From an uncultured Flavobacteriaceae bacterium (lineage in GTDB: Bacteria > Bacteroidota > Bacteroidia > Flavobacteriales > Flavobacteriaceae), in the NCBI GenBank assembly GCA_947493175.1, contig CANLQD010000011.1, positions 1 to 64,000 of the forward strand: 64,000 bases of DNA, given 5' to 3'. Below, piece after piece: positions 53,426-62,073 of this stretch. Each line of letters starts with the position of its first letter. The stretch's first letter is position 1. The notes beneath the pieces are model-generated. The model had not been told where the DNA came from and did no database searches. It saw nothing but the letters and a program-made list of their open reading frames with translations. Made by a program: the position numbers and the translations under genes.

Positions 53426-54675
53426 TGCTGGCAGATATCATCACTATCGGCGATGAGATTCTCATAGGCCAAATTATAGATACCAATTCCGCCTTTATTG
53501 CCAAAGAACTGAATAAGATCGGGATTTCGGTATACCAGATTACCTCGGTACAAGATCATAGGGAACATATTTTAGAAGCGCTTGACGAAGCAGGGCGGCA
53601 TGCCGATATTGTAATTTGCACAGGAGGTTTAGGCCCTACCAAAGACGATATTACCAAACATACGTTTTGTGAATTTTTCAATGATGAACTAATTCAGGAT
53701 ACCAATGTGCTAAGGCATGTAGAATATCTCTTTGAGAAGTATATCACCACGACTACCATATCGGACGTAAACCGGCAACAGGCCATGGTACCTTCCAGGG
53801 CCCGGATATTAAAAAACGAATTCGGTACAGCCCCAGGCATGTGGATCGACGACGAAAGGGCGGTGTTCGTTTCCTTGCCAGGAGTACCTTTTGAGATGAA
53901 ATCCTTGATGAAAAATCAAGTGATTCCGCAAATAGTGAAGGAGTTCAAACGCCCCCATATTCTTCATAAGACCTTGGTAACCTATGGGAAAGGGGAAAGC
54001 GCCATTGCCGAAAGAATTGCCGATTGGGAAGAAAATCTACCTTCGTATATAAAATTGGCATATCTCCCTAATTTAGGCAAAGTACGTCTTCGACTTACCG
54101 CCAAAGGCCCCGATAGACTCTTGCTCGAAGAAAAGATGGAGGAGGTATCCCGCGCCTTGTACCCTTTGATCGAGGATGTCTTATATGGGGAAGAAGATGA
54201 AGAAACGCTAGAAGAGACCCTAGGGAAACTATGTGTGGCAAAGAATAAGACCCTTGCCACCGCCGAGAGTTGTACAGGAGGAAAAATTGCGCAGCAGTTG
54301 ACCGCTATTCCCGGGGCATCGGCCTACTTTAAAGGAAGTGTGGTCAGTTACGCGACAGAAACAAAAATCGAGGTGTTAAAAGTACCCGAAAAGTTGATCC
54401 GGGAACATTCAGTGGTCAGTGAGGCGGTGGCTATGGCCATGGCGAAAAATGTAAGGGAACTGTTGAAGACCGATATCGCAGTGGCGACGACGGGCAATGC
54501 AGGCCCTACGAAAGGAGATTCCGATGCCCCGGTGGGAACGGTTTACATAGGAATTGCCACGCCAACGCAGGTATACGCCCAGCATTTTATGATGGGAAAT
54601 CACCGGGAGCGCATCGTTCAAAAGGCCGTGCATAAGGCACTGGAACTGGTACAGAAAGAAATTTTAAAAATCTGA
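53425..54675 (+). CDS. cinA: CinA family competence/damage-inducible protein
   Basis: 416 residues. The N-terminal MoCF-like domain has ITIGDEILIGQIIDTNSA and CTGGLGPTKDDIT; the C-terminal PncC-like nicotinamide-nucleotide amidase has ATAESCTGGKIAQQLTAIPG with the catalytic Ser. NAD-salvage or pyrophosphatase activity is the family role. Overlaps the HPt stop by one base. Confidence 0.94.
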   Translation: MLADIITIGDEILIGQIIDTNSAFIAKELNKIGISVYQITSVQDHREHILEALDEAGRHADIVICTGGLGPTKDDITKHTFCEFFNDELIQDTNVLRHVEYLFEKYITTTTISDVNRQQAMVPSRARILKNEFGTAPGMWIDDERAVFVSLPGVPFEMKSLMKNQVIPQIVKEFKRPHILHKTLVTYGKGESAIAERIADWEENLPSYIKLAYLPNLGKVRLRLTAKGPDRLLLEEKMEEVSRALYPLIEDVLYGEEDEETLEETLGKLCVAKNKTLATAESCTGGKIAQQLTAIPGASAYFKGSVVSYATETKIEVLKVPEKLIREHSVVSEAVAMAMAKNVRELLKTDIAVATTGNAGPTKGDSDAPVGTVYIGIATPTQVYAQHFMMGNHRERIVQKAVHKALELVQKEILKI

Positions 54676-54741
54676 AGTAGAATCTTGTCCGTCCGGCAAA
54701 AATGACATAAATTTGCAGCCTGTTTAAAAAAAATCAGCGTA

Positions 54742-54978
54742 ATGTCTAAAGTCTGTGAAATTACCGGTAAGAAAGCGATGTCTGGAAACAACGTGTCGTT
54801 TTCCATCAATAAGACCAAGAGAAGATTCAATGTAAATCTTTCCAAAAAGCGTTTTTATATTCCGGAAGAAGATCGTTGGGTAACCTTGAAGGTTTCTGCC
54901 AAAGGGTTGAAAATCATCAACAAAAGAGGTGTTTCCGCTGTTTTGAAAGAAGCAAAGCAACAAGGATTGATTAAATAA
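54742..54978 (+). CDS. rpmB: 50S ribosomal protein L28
   Basis: 78 residues, complete: MSKVCEITGKKAMSGNNVS at the start and VSAKGLKIINKRG in the second half. Followed by L33 and DUF4295 genes, the standard Bacteroidota order. Confidence 0.97.
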   Translation: MSKVCEITGKKAMSGNNVSFSINKTKRRFNVNLSKKRFYIPEEDRWVTLKVSAKGLKIINKRGVSAVLKEAKQQGLIK

Positions 54979-54998
54979 ATCCGGTAAAAAGTACGACA

Positions 54999-55181
54999 AT
55001 GGCAAAGAAGGGCAATAGAGTTCAAGTAATTTTGGAGTGTACCGAGCACAAGGAATCAGGTCAGCCTGGAACTTCAAGATACATCACTACCAAGAACAAG
55101 AAGAATACTCCTGAGCGAATGGAGTTGAAAAAATACAATCCCATTCTGAGAAGAATGACGGTTCATAAAGAAATCAAGTAA
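54999..55181 (+). CDS. rpmG: 50S ribosomal protein L33
   Basis: 60 residues: GNRVQVILECTEHKESG, then SRYITTKNKKNTPERMELKKYNPILRR. Only one Cys remains of the zinc-binding set, as in zinc-independent L33 paralogues. Second gene of the trio. Confidence 0.97.
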   Translation: MAKKGNRVQVILECTEHKESGQPGTSRYITTKNKKNTPERMELKKYNPILRRMTVHKEIK

Positions 55182-55223
55182 TTTATTTTCGCGCAGCGAA
55201 AATGACGCAACAACAGTTTAGTC

Positions 55224-55376
55224 ATGGCAAAGAAAACGGTAGCATCCTTACAGACAAGTTCAAAAAGATTGACAAAGGCCATTAAAATGGTAAAATCACC
55301 AAAAACAGGTGCCTATACTTTCTCAGAGTCTATTATGGCTCCTGAAGCGGTCAATGAGTGGTTGTCCAAAAAATAA
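55224..55376 (+). CDS. DUF4295 family protein
   Basis: A 50-residue basic protein, MAKKTVASLQTSSKRLTKAI at its start and PEAVNEWLSKK at its end, conserved in Bacteroidota right after L33 (43-bp gap). Too short for most gene callers' cut-offs. Probably ribosome-associated, judged from context and charge. Confidence 0.9.
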   Translation: MAKKTVASLQTSSKRLTKAIKMVKSPKTGAYTFSESIMAPEAVNEWLSKK

Positions 55377-55397
55377 GGACACAACAATATTCAGTAT

Positions 55398-55430
55398 AAG
55401 CTACTTTTGAAAGAAAGTAGCTTTTTTTTT
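55398..55430 (+). terminator. terminator after rpmB-rpmG-DUF4295
   Basis: AAGCTACTTT (55398-55407) pairs with AAAGTAGCTT (55414-55423), followed by a run of T. It closes the ribosomal protein unit 22 bp after the last stop. Confidence 0.93.
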
Positions 55431-55518
55431 GCATGACATTTGGGGACAATGAATTGGCAGAATCCGTTTTGGTAAGACGACCCTAATCCTCATATAATCC
55501 CGTAAATTGCCGTTTACC

Positions 55519-55646
55519 CGATAATCGAGATTTAAAATGCTCTGACGCTTGCCCGCCTACACGTAGCCATTACGGTGGACGAAGGCGTCGAAATCAAAAT
55601 TGAATTTCCGATGAATACCTCGTGGGCTTGCCCCAAGGTTATTTAC
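55519..55646. repeat. dispersed palindromic repeat, copy 1
   Basis: Blocks CGATAATCGAGATTTAA, GACGCTTG, TTGAATTTCC and CCTCGTGGGCTTGCCCC match 59169-59261 in order. This copy carries about 35 extra bases inside the GACGC / GCGTC hairpin. It lies just before ftsY and likely provides no coding function. Confidence 0.88.
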
Positions 55647-55681
55647 TTTCTTATATTTGATGTAACGTATTTAATACATCA

Positions 55682-56644
55682 ATGAGTTTATTCAAAAATA
55701 TTTTTTCCTCTAAAAAGAAGGAGCATCTCGACAAGGGTCTCGAGAAATCGAAAACCAGCTTTTTTAGTAAGCTAAGTAAGGCCGTTGCCGGAAAATCGAA
55801 AGTAGATGACGATGTACTCGATAATCTTGAAGAGGTGCTGGTCACTTCAGATGTTGGGGTCGATACTACGTTGAAAATTATAGAGCGTATCGAAGCCAGG
55901 GTTGCCAAAGACAAGTATATGGGCACCGACGAACTCAATACTATTTTACGTGAAGAAATTGCCGGCTTGCTCTCGGAGACAAATGTAGGCGATGCCACGG
56001 ATATTAACCTGCCAACGGGTATCAAGCCCTATGTAATCATGGTGGTAGGGGTCAACGGGGTAGGGAAAACCACTACCATCGGAAAGTTGGCACATCAATT
56101 CAAAAATAAAGGATATAAGGTCGTTTTAGGGGCGGCAGATACGTTTCGGGCTGCAGCAATCGATCAGTTGCAAGTATGGGCCGATCGGGTCGGTGTTCCT
56201 ATAGTGAAACAGAAAATGGGTAGTGATCCCGCTTCCGTTGCCTTCGATACGCTCAGCTCTGCGGTTTCCCAAAATGCCGATGTCGTCATCATAGATACTG
56301 CAGGTCGCTTGCACAATAAGGTGAATCTTATGAACGAGCTGACCAAAGTAAAACGGGTGATGCAAAAAGTGGTCGACGATACCCCTCATGAAGTGCTATT
56401 GGTGTTGGATGGCTCTACGGGCCAGAACGCTTTTGAACAAGCCAAACAGTTTACCAAAGCTACCGAAGTGACTGCTTTGGCCGTCACTAAATTAGACGGC
56501 ACGGCAAAAGGCGGAGTAGTCATCGGTATTTCGGACCAGTTTCAGATTCCTGTTAAATACATAGGGGTAGGGGAAGGCATCGAAGATTTACAAGTGTTCA
56601 ACAAATTCGAGTTTGTCGATTCTTTTTTTAATATGAAAAATTGA
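55682..56644 (+). CDS. ftsY: signal recognition particle receptor FtsY
   Basis: 320 residues: a short acidic-basic N-terminus, then the NG GTPase: GVNGVGKTTTIGKLAHQF (P-loop), DTFRAAAIDQL, DTAGRLHNK and VTKLDGTAKGG. Receives ribosome-nascent chain complexes at the inner membrane. Its TGA overlaps the TTG start of the next gene. Confidence 0.96.
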   Translation: MSLFKNIFSSKKKEHLDKGLEKSKTSFFSKLSKAVAGKSKVDDDVLDNLEEVLVTSDVGVDTTLKIIERIEARVAKDKYMGTDELNTILREEIAGLLSETNVGDATDINLPTGIKPYVIMVVGVNGVGKTTTIGKLAHQFKNKGYKVVLGAADTFRAAAIDQLQVWADRVGVPIVKQKMGSDPASVAFDTLSSAVSQNADVVIIDTAGRLHNKVNLMNELTKVKRVMQKVVDDTPHEVLLVLDGSTGQNAFEQAKQFTKATEVTALAVTKLDGTAKGGVVIGISDQFQIPVKYIGVGEGIEDLQVFNKFEFVDSFFNMKN

Positions 56645-57504
56645 AAATCTGGGCTACCATAGCGTTATTTTTTGTAGCACCGTTTATCTCGGCCCAAATA
56701 AAACACCCTAAGGCAAGTCCGTTTTCCACCGTCCTTCAAGAGGTGGGCTTAGCCACTATCCAAGTTGCATATTCTCGGCCTGCAGTAAAAGGGCGTACCG
56801 TATTTGGTGACTTGGTTCCTTACGGACGTATATGGCGGGTCGGTGCGAACGCATCTACCAAATTAAAAATAGATTCGGATGTCACAATTATGGGAAACTT
56901 GTTGCCCAAGGGTACGTATGCCCTGTATGCCTTTCCCGAAAAAGCAGCATGGCAAATCGTTTTTCATAAAAACACCGATCATTGGGGCGATGGGCGAAAC
57001 GCCTACGATCCATCAGAAGATGCCTTTCGCATCAAGGTAGCTCCCCAGCAAACTGCCGGTTTTCAGGAGAACTTCCTCATTACCTTTGATAACCTTCGAC
57101 ATGATGGCGTGGATATGATATGGGCTTGGGAGCATACCCAAATAAGCATTCCGGTAACGGTCGATACACATACCCTCATGCTACGGGAGATAAGACAGGC
57201 ACTTTCCGATACACCCACGGCACAATCTTATTACGAGGCGGCACGTTATCTGCAAGAACAGCAGACCCAGTATGAAACCGCTCTTATCTATTTGAACAAA
57301 GCCCTTGAACTAGGTGGGGATACCTATTACTTTCATCGGGTCAAATCTTTGGTGGAAGCAGCTTTGGGCGATTATCCCTCGGCAGTCGATTCGGCCCAAA
57401 AAAGTTTGGCATTGGCCGAAAAGCAGGAAAAGGATGAGTTTGTGCGTATGAACCGTAAAAACATCGAAACTTGGGAAAAACATATAAAGGAAGCTAAGGA
57501 ATGA
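56641..57504 (+). CDS. DUF2911 family secreted protein
   Basis: 287 residues with signal peptide (IALFFVAPFISAQ). The DUF2911 part covers about 20-165: VAYSRPAVKGRTVFG, GRIWRVGANASTK, LPKGTYALYAFP; a TPR-like helix pair follows (ALIYLNKALELGGDTYYF). Start TTG at 56641 overlaps the ftsY stop. Role unknown; secreted. Confidence 0.87.
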   Translation: MKIWATIALFFVAPFISAQIKHPKASPFSTVLQEVGLATIQVAYSRPAVKGRTVFGDLVPYGRIWRVGANASTKLKIDSDVTIMGNLLPKGTYALYAFPEKAAWQIVFHKNTDHWGDGRNAYDPSEDAFRIKVAPQQTAGFQENFLITFDNLRHDGVDMIWAWEHTQISIPVTVDTHTLMLREIRQALSDTPTAQSYYEAARYLQEQQTQYETALIYLNKALELGGDTYYFHRVKSLVEAALGDYPSAVDSAQKSLALAEKQEKDEFVRMNRKNIETWEKHIKEAKE

Positions 57505-59174
57505 GGTGGATGGTCATTTGGGTCATGGTGTCGTTGTTCGTATCCTGTAAGCAGGAACCGAAAGAATCCGATAAGGAGCTTTTGCTATGGGCACCCTATA
57601 ATGATTCGGTCGAAGTAGCTGCTAATAGAGATCATGCCATTCCGCGGATGCGGTATCAATTGATCCAATCCAAAGTATTGGATAAGAACGGGGTCTTTGC
57701 TCCATTGTACGAAGAAGTCGCCAAGATGACCGAAGGGGACTATGTTGCGTTACGCCCGTTAATTCTAGAGCAAGATATTCCTACCATTCAATCGCATATC
57801 AAAAGTGGTATGCTTACGTATGAAAAGCTGGTGTTGTTCTATTTATATCGCATTTACAAATATGAGCTCGATCGTACGACCACACTGCATACCATTATAG
57901 CGTTAAACCCTTCTGTAGTCGCTGAGGCTCGCAAATTGGATCGGTTAAGAGCCCGGTCTGGTGCTGATAAGCATCACCCTATTTATGGGATGCCTATTTT
58001 ATTGAAAGACAATATCAATACCCGGAAGATGAACACCACCGCGGGTTCTATCGCCTTGTTGAACAACGAAACGACCGATGCCTTTATCGTACGACGGTTA
58101 AAATTGAACGGGGCGTTGATTTTAGGAAAAGTAAACCTCAGTGAATGGGCTTATTTTTTGTGTGAAGGATGTCCGGTAGGCTATAGTGCCGTGGGAGGGC
58201 AGACCTTAAATCCGTATGGTAGGCGCATTTTTGAAACTGGAGGTTCCAGTTCTGGCAGCGGTACCGCTGTCGCTGCCAATTATGCGGTAGCCGCCGTGGG
58301 CACCGAAACTTCAGGCTCCATTCTCTCCCCAAGCAGTCAAAATTCGGTGGTAGGGCTGAAACCTACGGTCGGACTTCTAAGTCGCACTGGTATTGTTCCC
58401 ATATCCAGCACCTTGGATACGCCCGGTCCTATGACCAAAAATGTAGTGGATAACGCCATTGTTTTATCTGCCATGACGGGAAGGGATGAGGCCGATAGCA
58501 AATCGGTGTCCACTGATACCAATTTTCTAGACTGGATGGAAAAAGATAGTTCCTTGGAGGGAAAACGTTTTGGGGCTATCAAAAAGTTGATGGAAGAACA
58601 TACACTTTACCGAAATGCCGTTGAAAGGTTGCGAAACGCGGGAGCCGAAATTATTGAATTTACCCCTCCGGAAGTTCAGTTCGATGGTTTTCTGAGTATT
58701 TTGAAAATTGATATGAGAAACGATTTACCACAGTATTTGGGTTTGCAAACAAAGAGAGAAGCGGTATCCATCAAATCGATTGCCGATGCCGTAGCATACA
58801 ATGCTGCGGATTCGATTGTACGTATTCCTTATGGGCAAGGGCTTTTTCGTGCAATTTTGAAGGATAAGACCACTGGCGAAGCGTTAAAAAGTATCAAATC
58901 GCGTTTGCAAACCGAGGGGCGTCGTTTTTTTGACATTGCGTTGAATCGGTATCGCTTAGATGCCATACTCTCTATCAATAATTACCATGCAGGGTACGCT
59001 GCTGTTGCCACTTATCCTGCGCTCACCGTTCCCATGGGGTATACCGCAGAAGGGGAGCCGGTTGGGCTCACATTTATTGCAAAGCAATATCAAGAAGATA
59101 CTTTATTGCGATTGGGAAGGGTATTTGAAGTGAGTACAAAGGCGCGTAAAATGCCTGCTGATTTTACTCGATAA
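57501..59174 (+). CDS. amidase signature family lipoprotein
   Basis: 557 residues. Lipobox LFVSC (Cys16). The amidase signature catalytic triad: Lys in ILLKDNINT and the two serines in the GGSSSGSGTAVAANYAVA / GTETSGSI region. Hydrolyses amide bonds outside the inner membrane. Start overlaps the DUF2911 stop by 4 bp (ATGA). Its stop TAA at 59172-59174 lies inside a dispersed repeat. Confidence 0.92.
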   Translation: MRWMVIWVMVSLFVSCKQEPKESDKELLLWAPYNDSVEVAANRDHAIPRMRYQLIQSKVLDKNGVFAPLYEEVAKMTEGDYVALRPLILEQDIPTIQSHIKSGMLTYEKLVLFYLYRIYKYELDRTTTLHTIIALNPSVVAEARKLDRLRARSGADKHHPIYGMPILLKDNINTRKMNTTAGSIALLNNETTDAFIVRRLKLNGALILGKVNLSEWAYFLCEGCPVGYSAVGGQTLNPYGRRIFETGGSSSGSGTAVAANYAVAAVGTETSGSILSPSSQNSVVGLKPTVGLLSRTGIVPISSTLDTPGPMTKNVVDNAIVLSAMTGRDEADSKSVSTDTNFLDWMEKDSSLEGKRFGAIKKLMEEHTLYRNAVERLRNAGAEIIEFTPPEVQFDGFLSILKIDMRNDLPQYLGLQTKREAVSIKSIADAVAYNAADSIVRIPYGQGLFRAILKDKTTGEALKSIKSRLQTEGRRFFDIALNRYRLDAILSINNYHAGYAAVATYPALTVPMGYTAEGEPVGLTFIAKQYQEDTLLRLGRVFEVSTKARKMPADFTR

Positions 59175-59261
59175 TCGAGATTTAAATGCTCCGACGCTTG
59201 CGTCGAAATCTATCTTGAATTTCCTTTTAATGCCTCGTGGGCTTGCCCCGAGGTCGTTTAC
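59169..59261. repeat. dispersed palindromic repeat, copy 2
   Basis: 93 bp that match copy 1 (55519-55646). Hairpins: CGACGC-ttgc-GTCG and CCTCGTGGGC / GCCCCGAGG. The stop codons of the amidase (plus strand) and of the convergent serine hydrolase (minus strand) both lie inside it, at opposite ends. Confidence 0.88.
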
Positions 59262-60364
59262 TCATTGATCAGTGTGTTGATTTTTTCCCAAAGTTCATTG
59301 TCAAAGCTAGAAGGCCCTAGAAGGGACTCACCGGCATCGTTCCCCATCCGTACTACGACCAGACCTTTACTAGGAACAATATGTAATTTTTGATCGTCCT
59401 TGCCCAAACCTGCTATAAGGTCGTCTGGCGCACTGGGAATCAGCTTTCCGGTAAATTGTAATTCAAGACCGGGGCTTCGAAAGCTTTCCTTTCCGTTCAA
59501 CCACCAAAGATATCCGTAAGCTTGGTTCAGATTTTGCGAGGTATTGGTCATTTCATCAAAATAACCATCCTCCTTAAGAATTTGATTGTCACTCCATTTT
59601 CCCCTGTTAAGGTTGAGCAATCCGAAGCGGGCCATGCTTCTTGCAGTACTGTAATACACTCGCGCATAACCAAGCTGAACCCAAGCCCCGTCCATTCCAA
59701 TCGGATTTTTCAGTTTGGTATTGAAATATGTATCATATTCGCTGCCAATGGCTCCCGCTACTATGGCATGGTTCAAGGTGTAGGGTGCGTTGTGATAATA
59801 CCAAAAACTGCCTGGTTCGTTTAGAAAAGTAAGACAATCCGTATCGGTGCAATTTTGATTCGATACACCGTAATCCAATCCAGTGGTCATCGTGATATGG
59901 CTTTTGATGGTAATACGGTGCTCTTCGGTAGGTGAAAGTGAGGACCATCCTGTCCCTAAATAGTCCGATGATGGATCGTTTAGCGATAAATGACCTTCTT
60001 GTTGTGCCACACCGATAACGAAGGCAGAAAGGGTCTTTCCAGTAGAGTTCCAAGGATTGTTGGTGGTCGCGTCGGTGCCGTTAAAGTATGCTTCGATAAC
60101 GATTCTACCATCTTTCAACAGGAGAAACGCTTCCGTGCTCTTCTCTTTTAGAAAATCCAACAACGGTTGTTCAGCTTCTGCATTCCATCCCAAAGAATTA
60201 ATGGAGGTGGTTTCCCAATCATTGGAACCGACCGGAGGAAAGTAAAGTTCACCAACCTCTGGAGCCGGAGTAGGTGAAGGGTTAGCTGCAGTATCGTCGG
60301 AGGAACAACCAACTAGGGATAAAAACAAAATGAATAATAGGCTTGCCGAGACTTTCATACTCAC
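59258..60364 (-). CDS. serine hydrolase, beta-lactamase family lipoprotein
   Basis: 368 residues: lipobox LFLSLVGC, a Pro/Ala-rich linker, then the class C-like domain with STGK (SxxK) in NSTGKTLSAF and DYGVS/ARVYYST region at the second motif. Periplasmic or surface penicillin-binding-like esterase. Its stop is inside the dispersed repeat. Confidence 0.9.
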   Translation of the reverse strand: MSMKVSASLLFILFLSLVGCSSDDTAANPSPTPAPEVGELYFPPVGSNDWETTSINSLGWNAEAEQPLLDFLKEKSTEAFLLLKDGRIVIEAYFNGTDATTNNPWNSTGKTLSAFVIGVAQQEGHLSLNDPSSDYLGTGWSSLSPTEEHRITIKSHITMTTGLDYGVSNQNCTDTDCLTFLNEPGSFWYYHNAPYTLNHAIVAGAIGSEYDTYFNTKLKNPIGMDGAWVQLGYARVYYSTARSMARFGLLNLNRGKWSDNQILKEDGYFDEMTNTSQNLNQAYGYLWWLNGKESFRSPGLELQFTGKLIPSAPDDLIAGLGKDDQKLHIVPSKGLVVVRMGNDAGESLLGPSSFDNELWEKINTLINE

Positions 60365-60789
60365 TTATTAGGTTTTAGACGCTCTTGACCATCAAAGGTT
60401 TAACACCTAGTATTGCCTTTTGGTGTATGTTCATAACGAAGAAAATGAAGAAGTTGGTATATGATTGTCGAATAGTACCCCAAAAGGATGGGTTTTGTTC
60501 AATGGTAGCAAGGGAAGAGTGTGCAAGGTGTGCGCACGCACTATTCTGATTCGCTATTTACGCGCATATGTATTTTGCTGATACCTTTTTACGATATATT
60601 TTGCTGCCTGGTTGCATTTGTTGGGATAATCATGGAAATACAAACACTCGGGCTTTCCATCACCAACCGAAACTTTCTATTTCTTTTTGCCTCTTTATTC
60701 AAGTAACTATGAGTAGGGATTTATCGACTGATGATAACACCAATGTTCAGGAAAGACCTTGTCGAACTTGCTACCAAAAGGTTCTAATT
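60365..60789. other. 425-bp spacer, nothing recognised
   Basis: Between two minus-strand genes. Short open frames have no signal, family or start context. GTGTGCGCACGCAC at about 60528-60541 is a purine-pyrimidine alternating stretch. No terminator found. Confidence 0.5.
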
Positions 60790-61659
60790 TTAAACATCAC
60801 AAATGGTTATCCCTTCCTTCAAAGCCGATATCTTGTCTTCATAGGTGGGAATGAATTCCTGTGCCACATAACCTTTATAGCCTGTTTCTACAATAGCCTT
60901 CATGATAGCCGGATAGTTCAACTCTTGCGAATCGTTGATTTCGTGCCGCCCTGGATTGCCGCCGGTATGGTAGTGCCCAAAATACTGATGGTAGTCTTGA
61001 ATGGTACGAATTACATCGCCTTCCATGATTTGCATGTGATAAATATCATAGAGCAGTTTAAAATTTTCGGATTCCAATTGTTTGCAAAGCTCCACGCCCC
61101 AAAGCGTATGGTCGCACATATAGTCTTTGTGATCCACCTTTGAATTGAGCAACTCCATTTGGATAACCACCCCATGTTTCTCGGCCATGGGCATTAGCCG
61201 TTTAAGTCCGGTGACACAATTCTGAAGTCCTTCTTGGTCATCCATGCCATTACGGTTGCCACTAAAACAGATAAGGTTGGTATAGCCCGCCTCGGCTACC
61301 TTTGGAATCAGTTGAAGGTAATCGGCTACCAACGCATCATGAAGGGTAGGGTCGTTCCATCCCTTTTCGATACCCATACCGGCACCCCAGCACATAGAGG
61401 CATGAATGTTATACTTTTTTAGCAGTGGCCATTCCTCGGGTCCGGTCAAATCAATGGCCTTCATACCCAATTCGTTCAAGTCTTGCAGAAATTCTTCCAA
61501 CGGAATAGAACCATAACACCAATAGCAGGCACTATGGTTGATGTTTCCTTTCAGTTCAAGAGCGGCCGTTTCCAATGAAGGTCTGGCATTTCCTTTATTA
61601 TAGGCCAAAAGACCCACCGAAGCTGCTGCTGAAGTACCTATAAATTTTCTTCTTTTCAT
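60790..61659 (-). CDS. hydroxypyruvate isomerase-like TIM-barrel protein (Tat)
   Basis: 289 residues with a Tat-type signal (MKRRKFIGTSAAASVGLLAYN). TIM barrel of the sugar-phosphate isomerase/epimerase family: YWCYGSIPLEEFL, GMKAIDLTGPEEW, VIQMELLNSKVDHKDY, YDIYHMQIMEGDV and VAQEFIPTYED supply the metal-binding Glu, Asp and His. Probably isomerises a small hydroxy-keto acid or sugar in the periplasm. Confidence 0.9.
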   Translation of the reverse strand: MKRRKFIGTSAAASVGLLAYNKGNARPSLETAALELKGNINHSACYWCYGSIPLEEFLQDLNELGMKAIDLTGPEEWPLLKKYNIHASMCWGAGMGIEKGWNDPTLHDALVADYLQLIPKVAEAGYTNLICFSGNRNGMDDQEGLQNCVTGLKRLMPMAEKHGVVIQMELLNSKVDHKDYMCDHTLWGVELCKQLESENFKLLYDIYHMQIMEGDVIRTIQDYHQYFGHYHTGGNPGRHEINDSQELNYPAIMKAIVETGYKGYVAQEFIPTYEDKISALKEGITICDV

Positions 61660-61776
61660 GGTGTTCGTATTTAGCGTAATAGGTAAATCGATAGACCAAG
61701 AAAAGGTCCTTACCTTTGTCGTAAGTCAAGACGATCGATTTCTAAAGACTTAAAGATACTAATATTACAGGAACCA

Positions 61777-62019
61777 ATGGATATGGGCCCAGATAAAGAA
61801 AAATTGATAGAACTGGCGCATTACCGCATGCCCTTTGGCAAGTTCAAAGATCGCTATCTGGTAGATTTGCCAGAGGCATATCTTATATGGTTCAAACAGC
61901 AGGGATATCCAGCGGGAAAGTTGGGGGATTTACTGCAATCGATGACCGAAATTAAAATGAACGGACTCGAACCATTGATTCGGAAGATACAGAAAGATTT
62001 TCCAAGGCATAAGCAATGA
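61777..62019 (+). CDS. DUF3820 family protein
   Basis: 80 residues: HYRMPFGKFKDRYLVDLPEAYLIWF is the DUF3820 signature (putative quorum-sensing-regulated or nuclease-associated domain). Start could be the first ATG or the second, two codons on. 54 bp before pyrG. Confidence 0.82.
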   Translation: MDMGPDKEKLIELAHYRMPFGKFKDRYLVDLPEAYLIWFKQQGYPAGKLGDLLQSMTEIKMNGLEPLIRKIQKDFPRHKQ

Positions 62020-62073
62020 TTTCTGCTGGCAATTCGTATTTTTGCTCGCGTTACGAACTCAATCGAACGCTTC

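Noticed and set aside
60521..61143. Plus-strand open frames opposite the isomerase gene and its spacer
   Set aside because: They overlap a well-supported minus-strand gene and show no family pattern.
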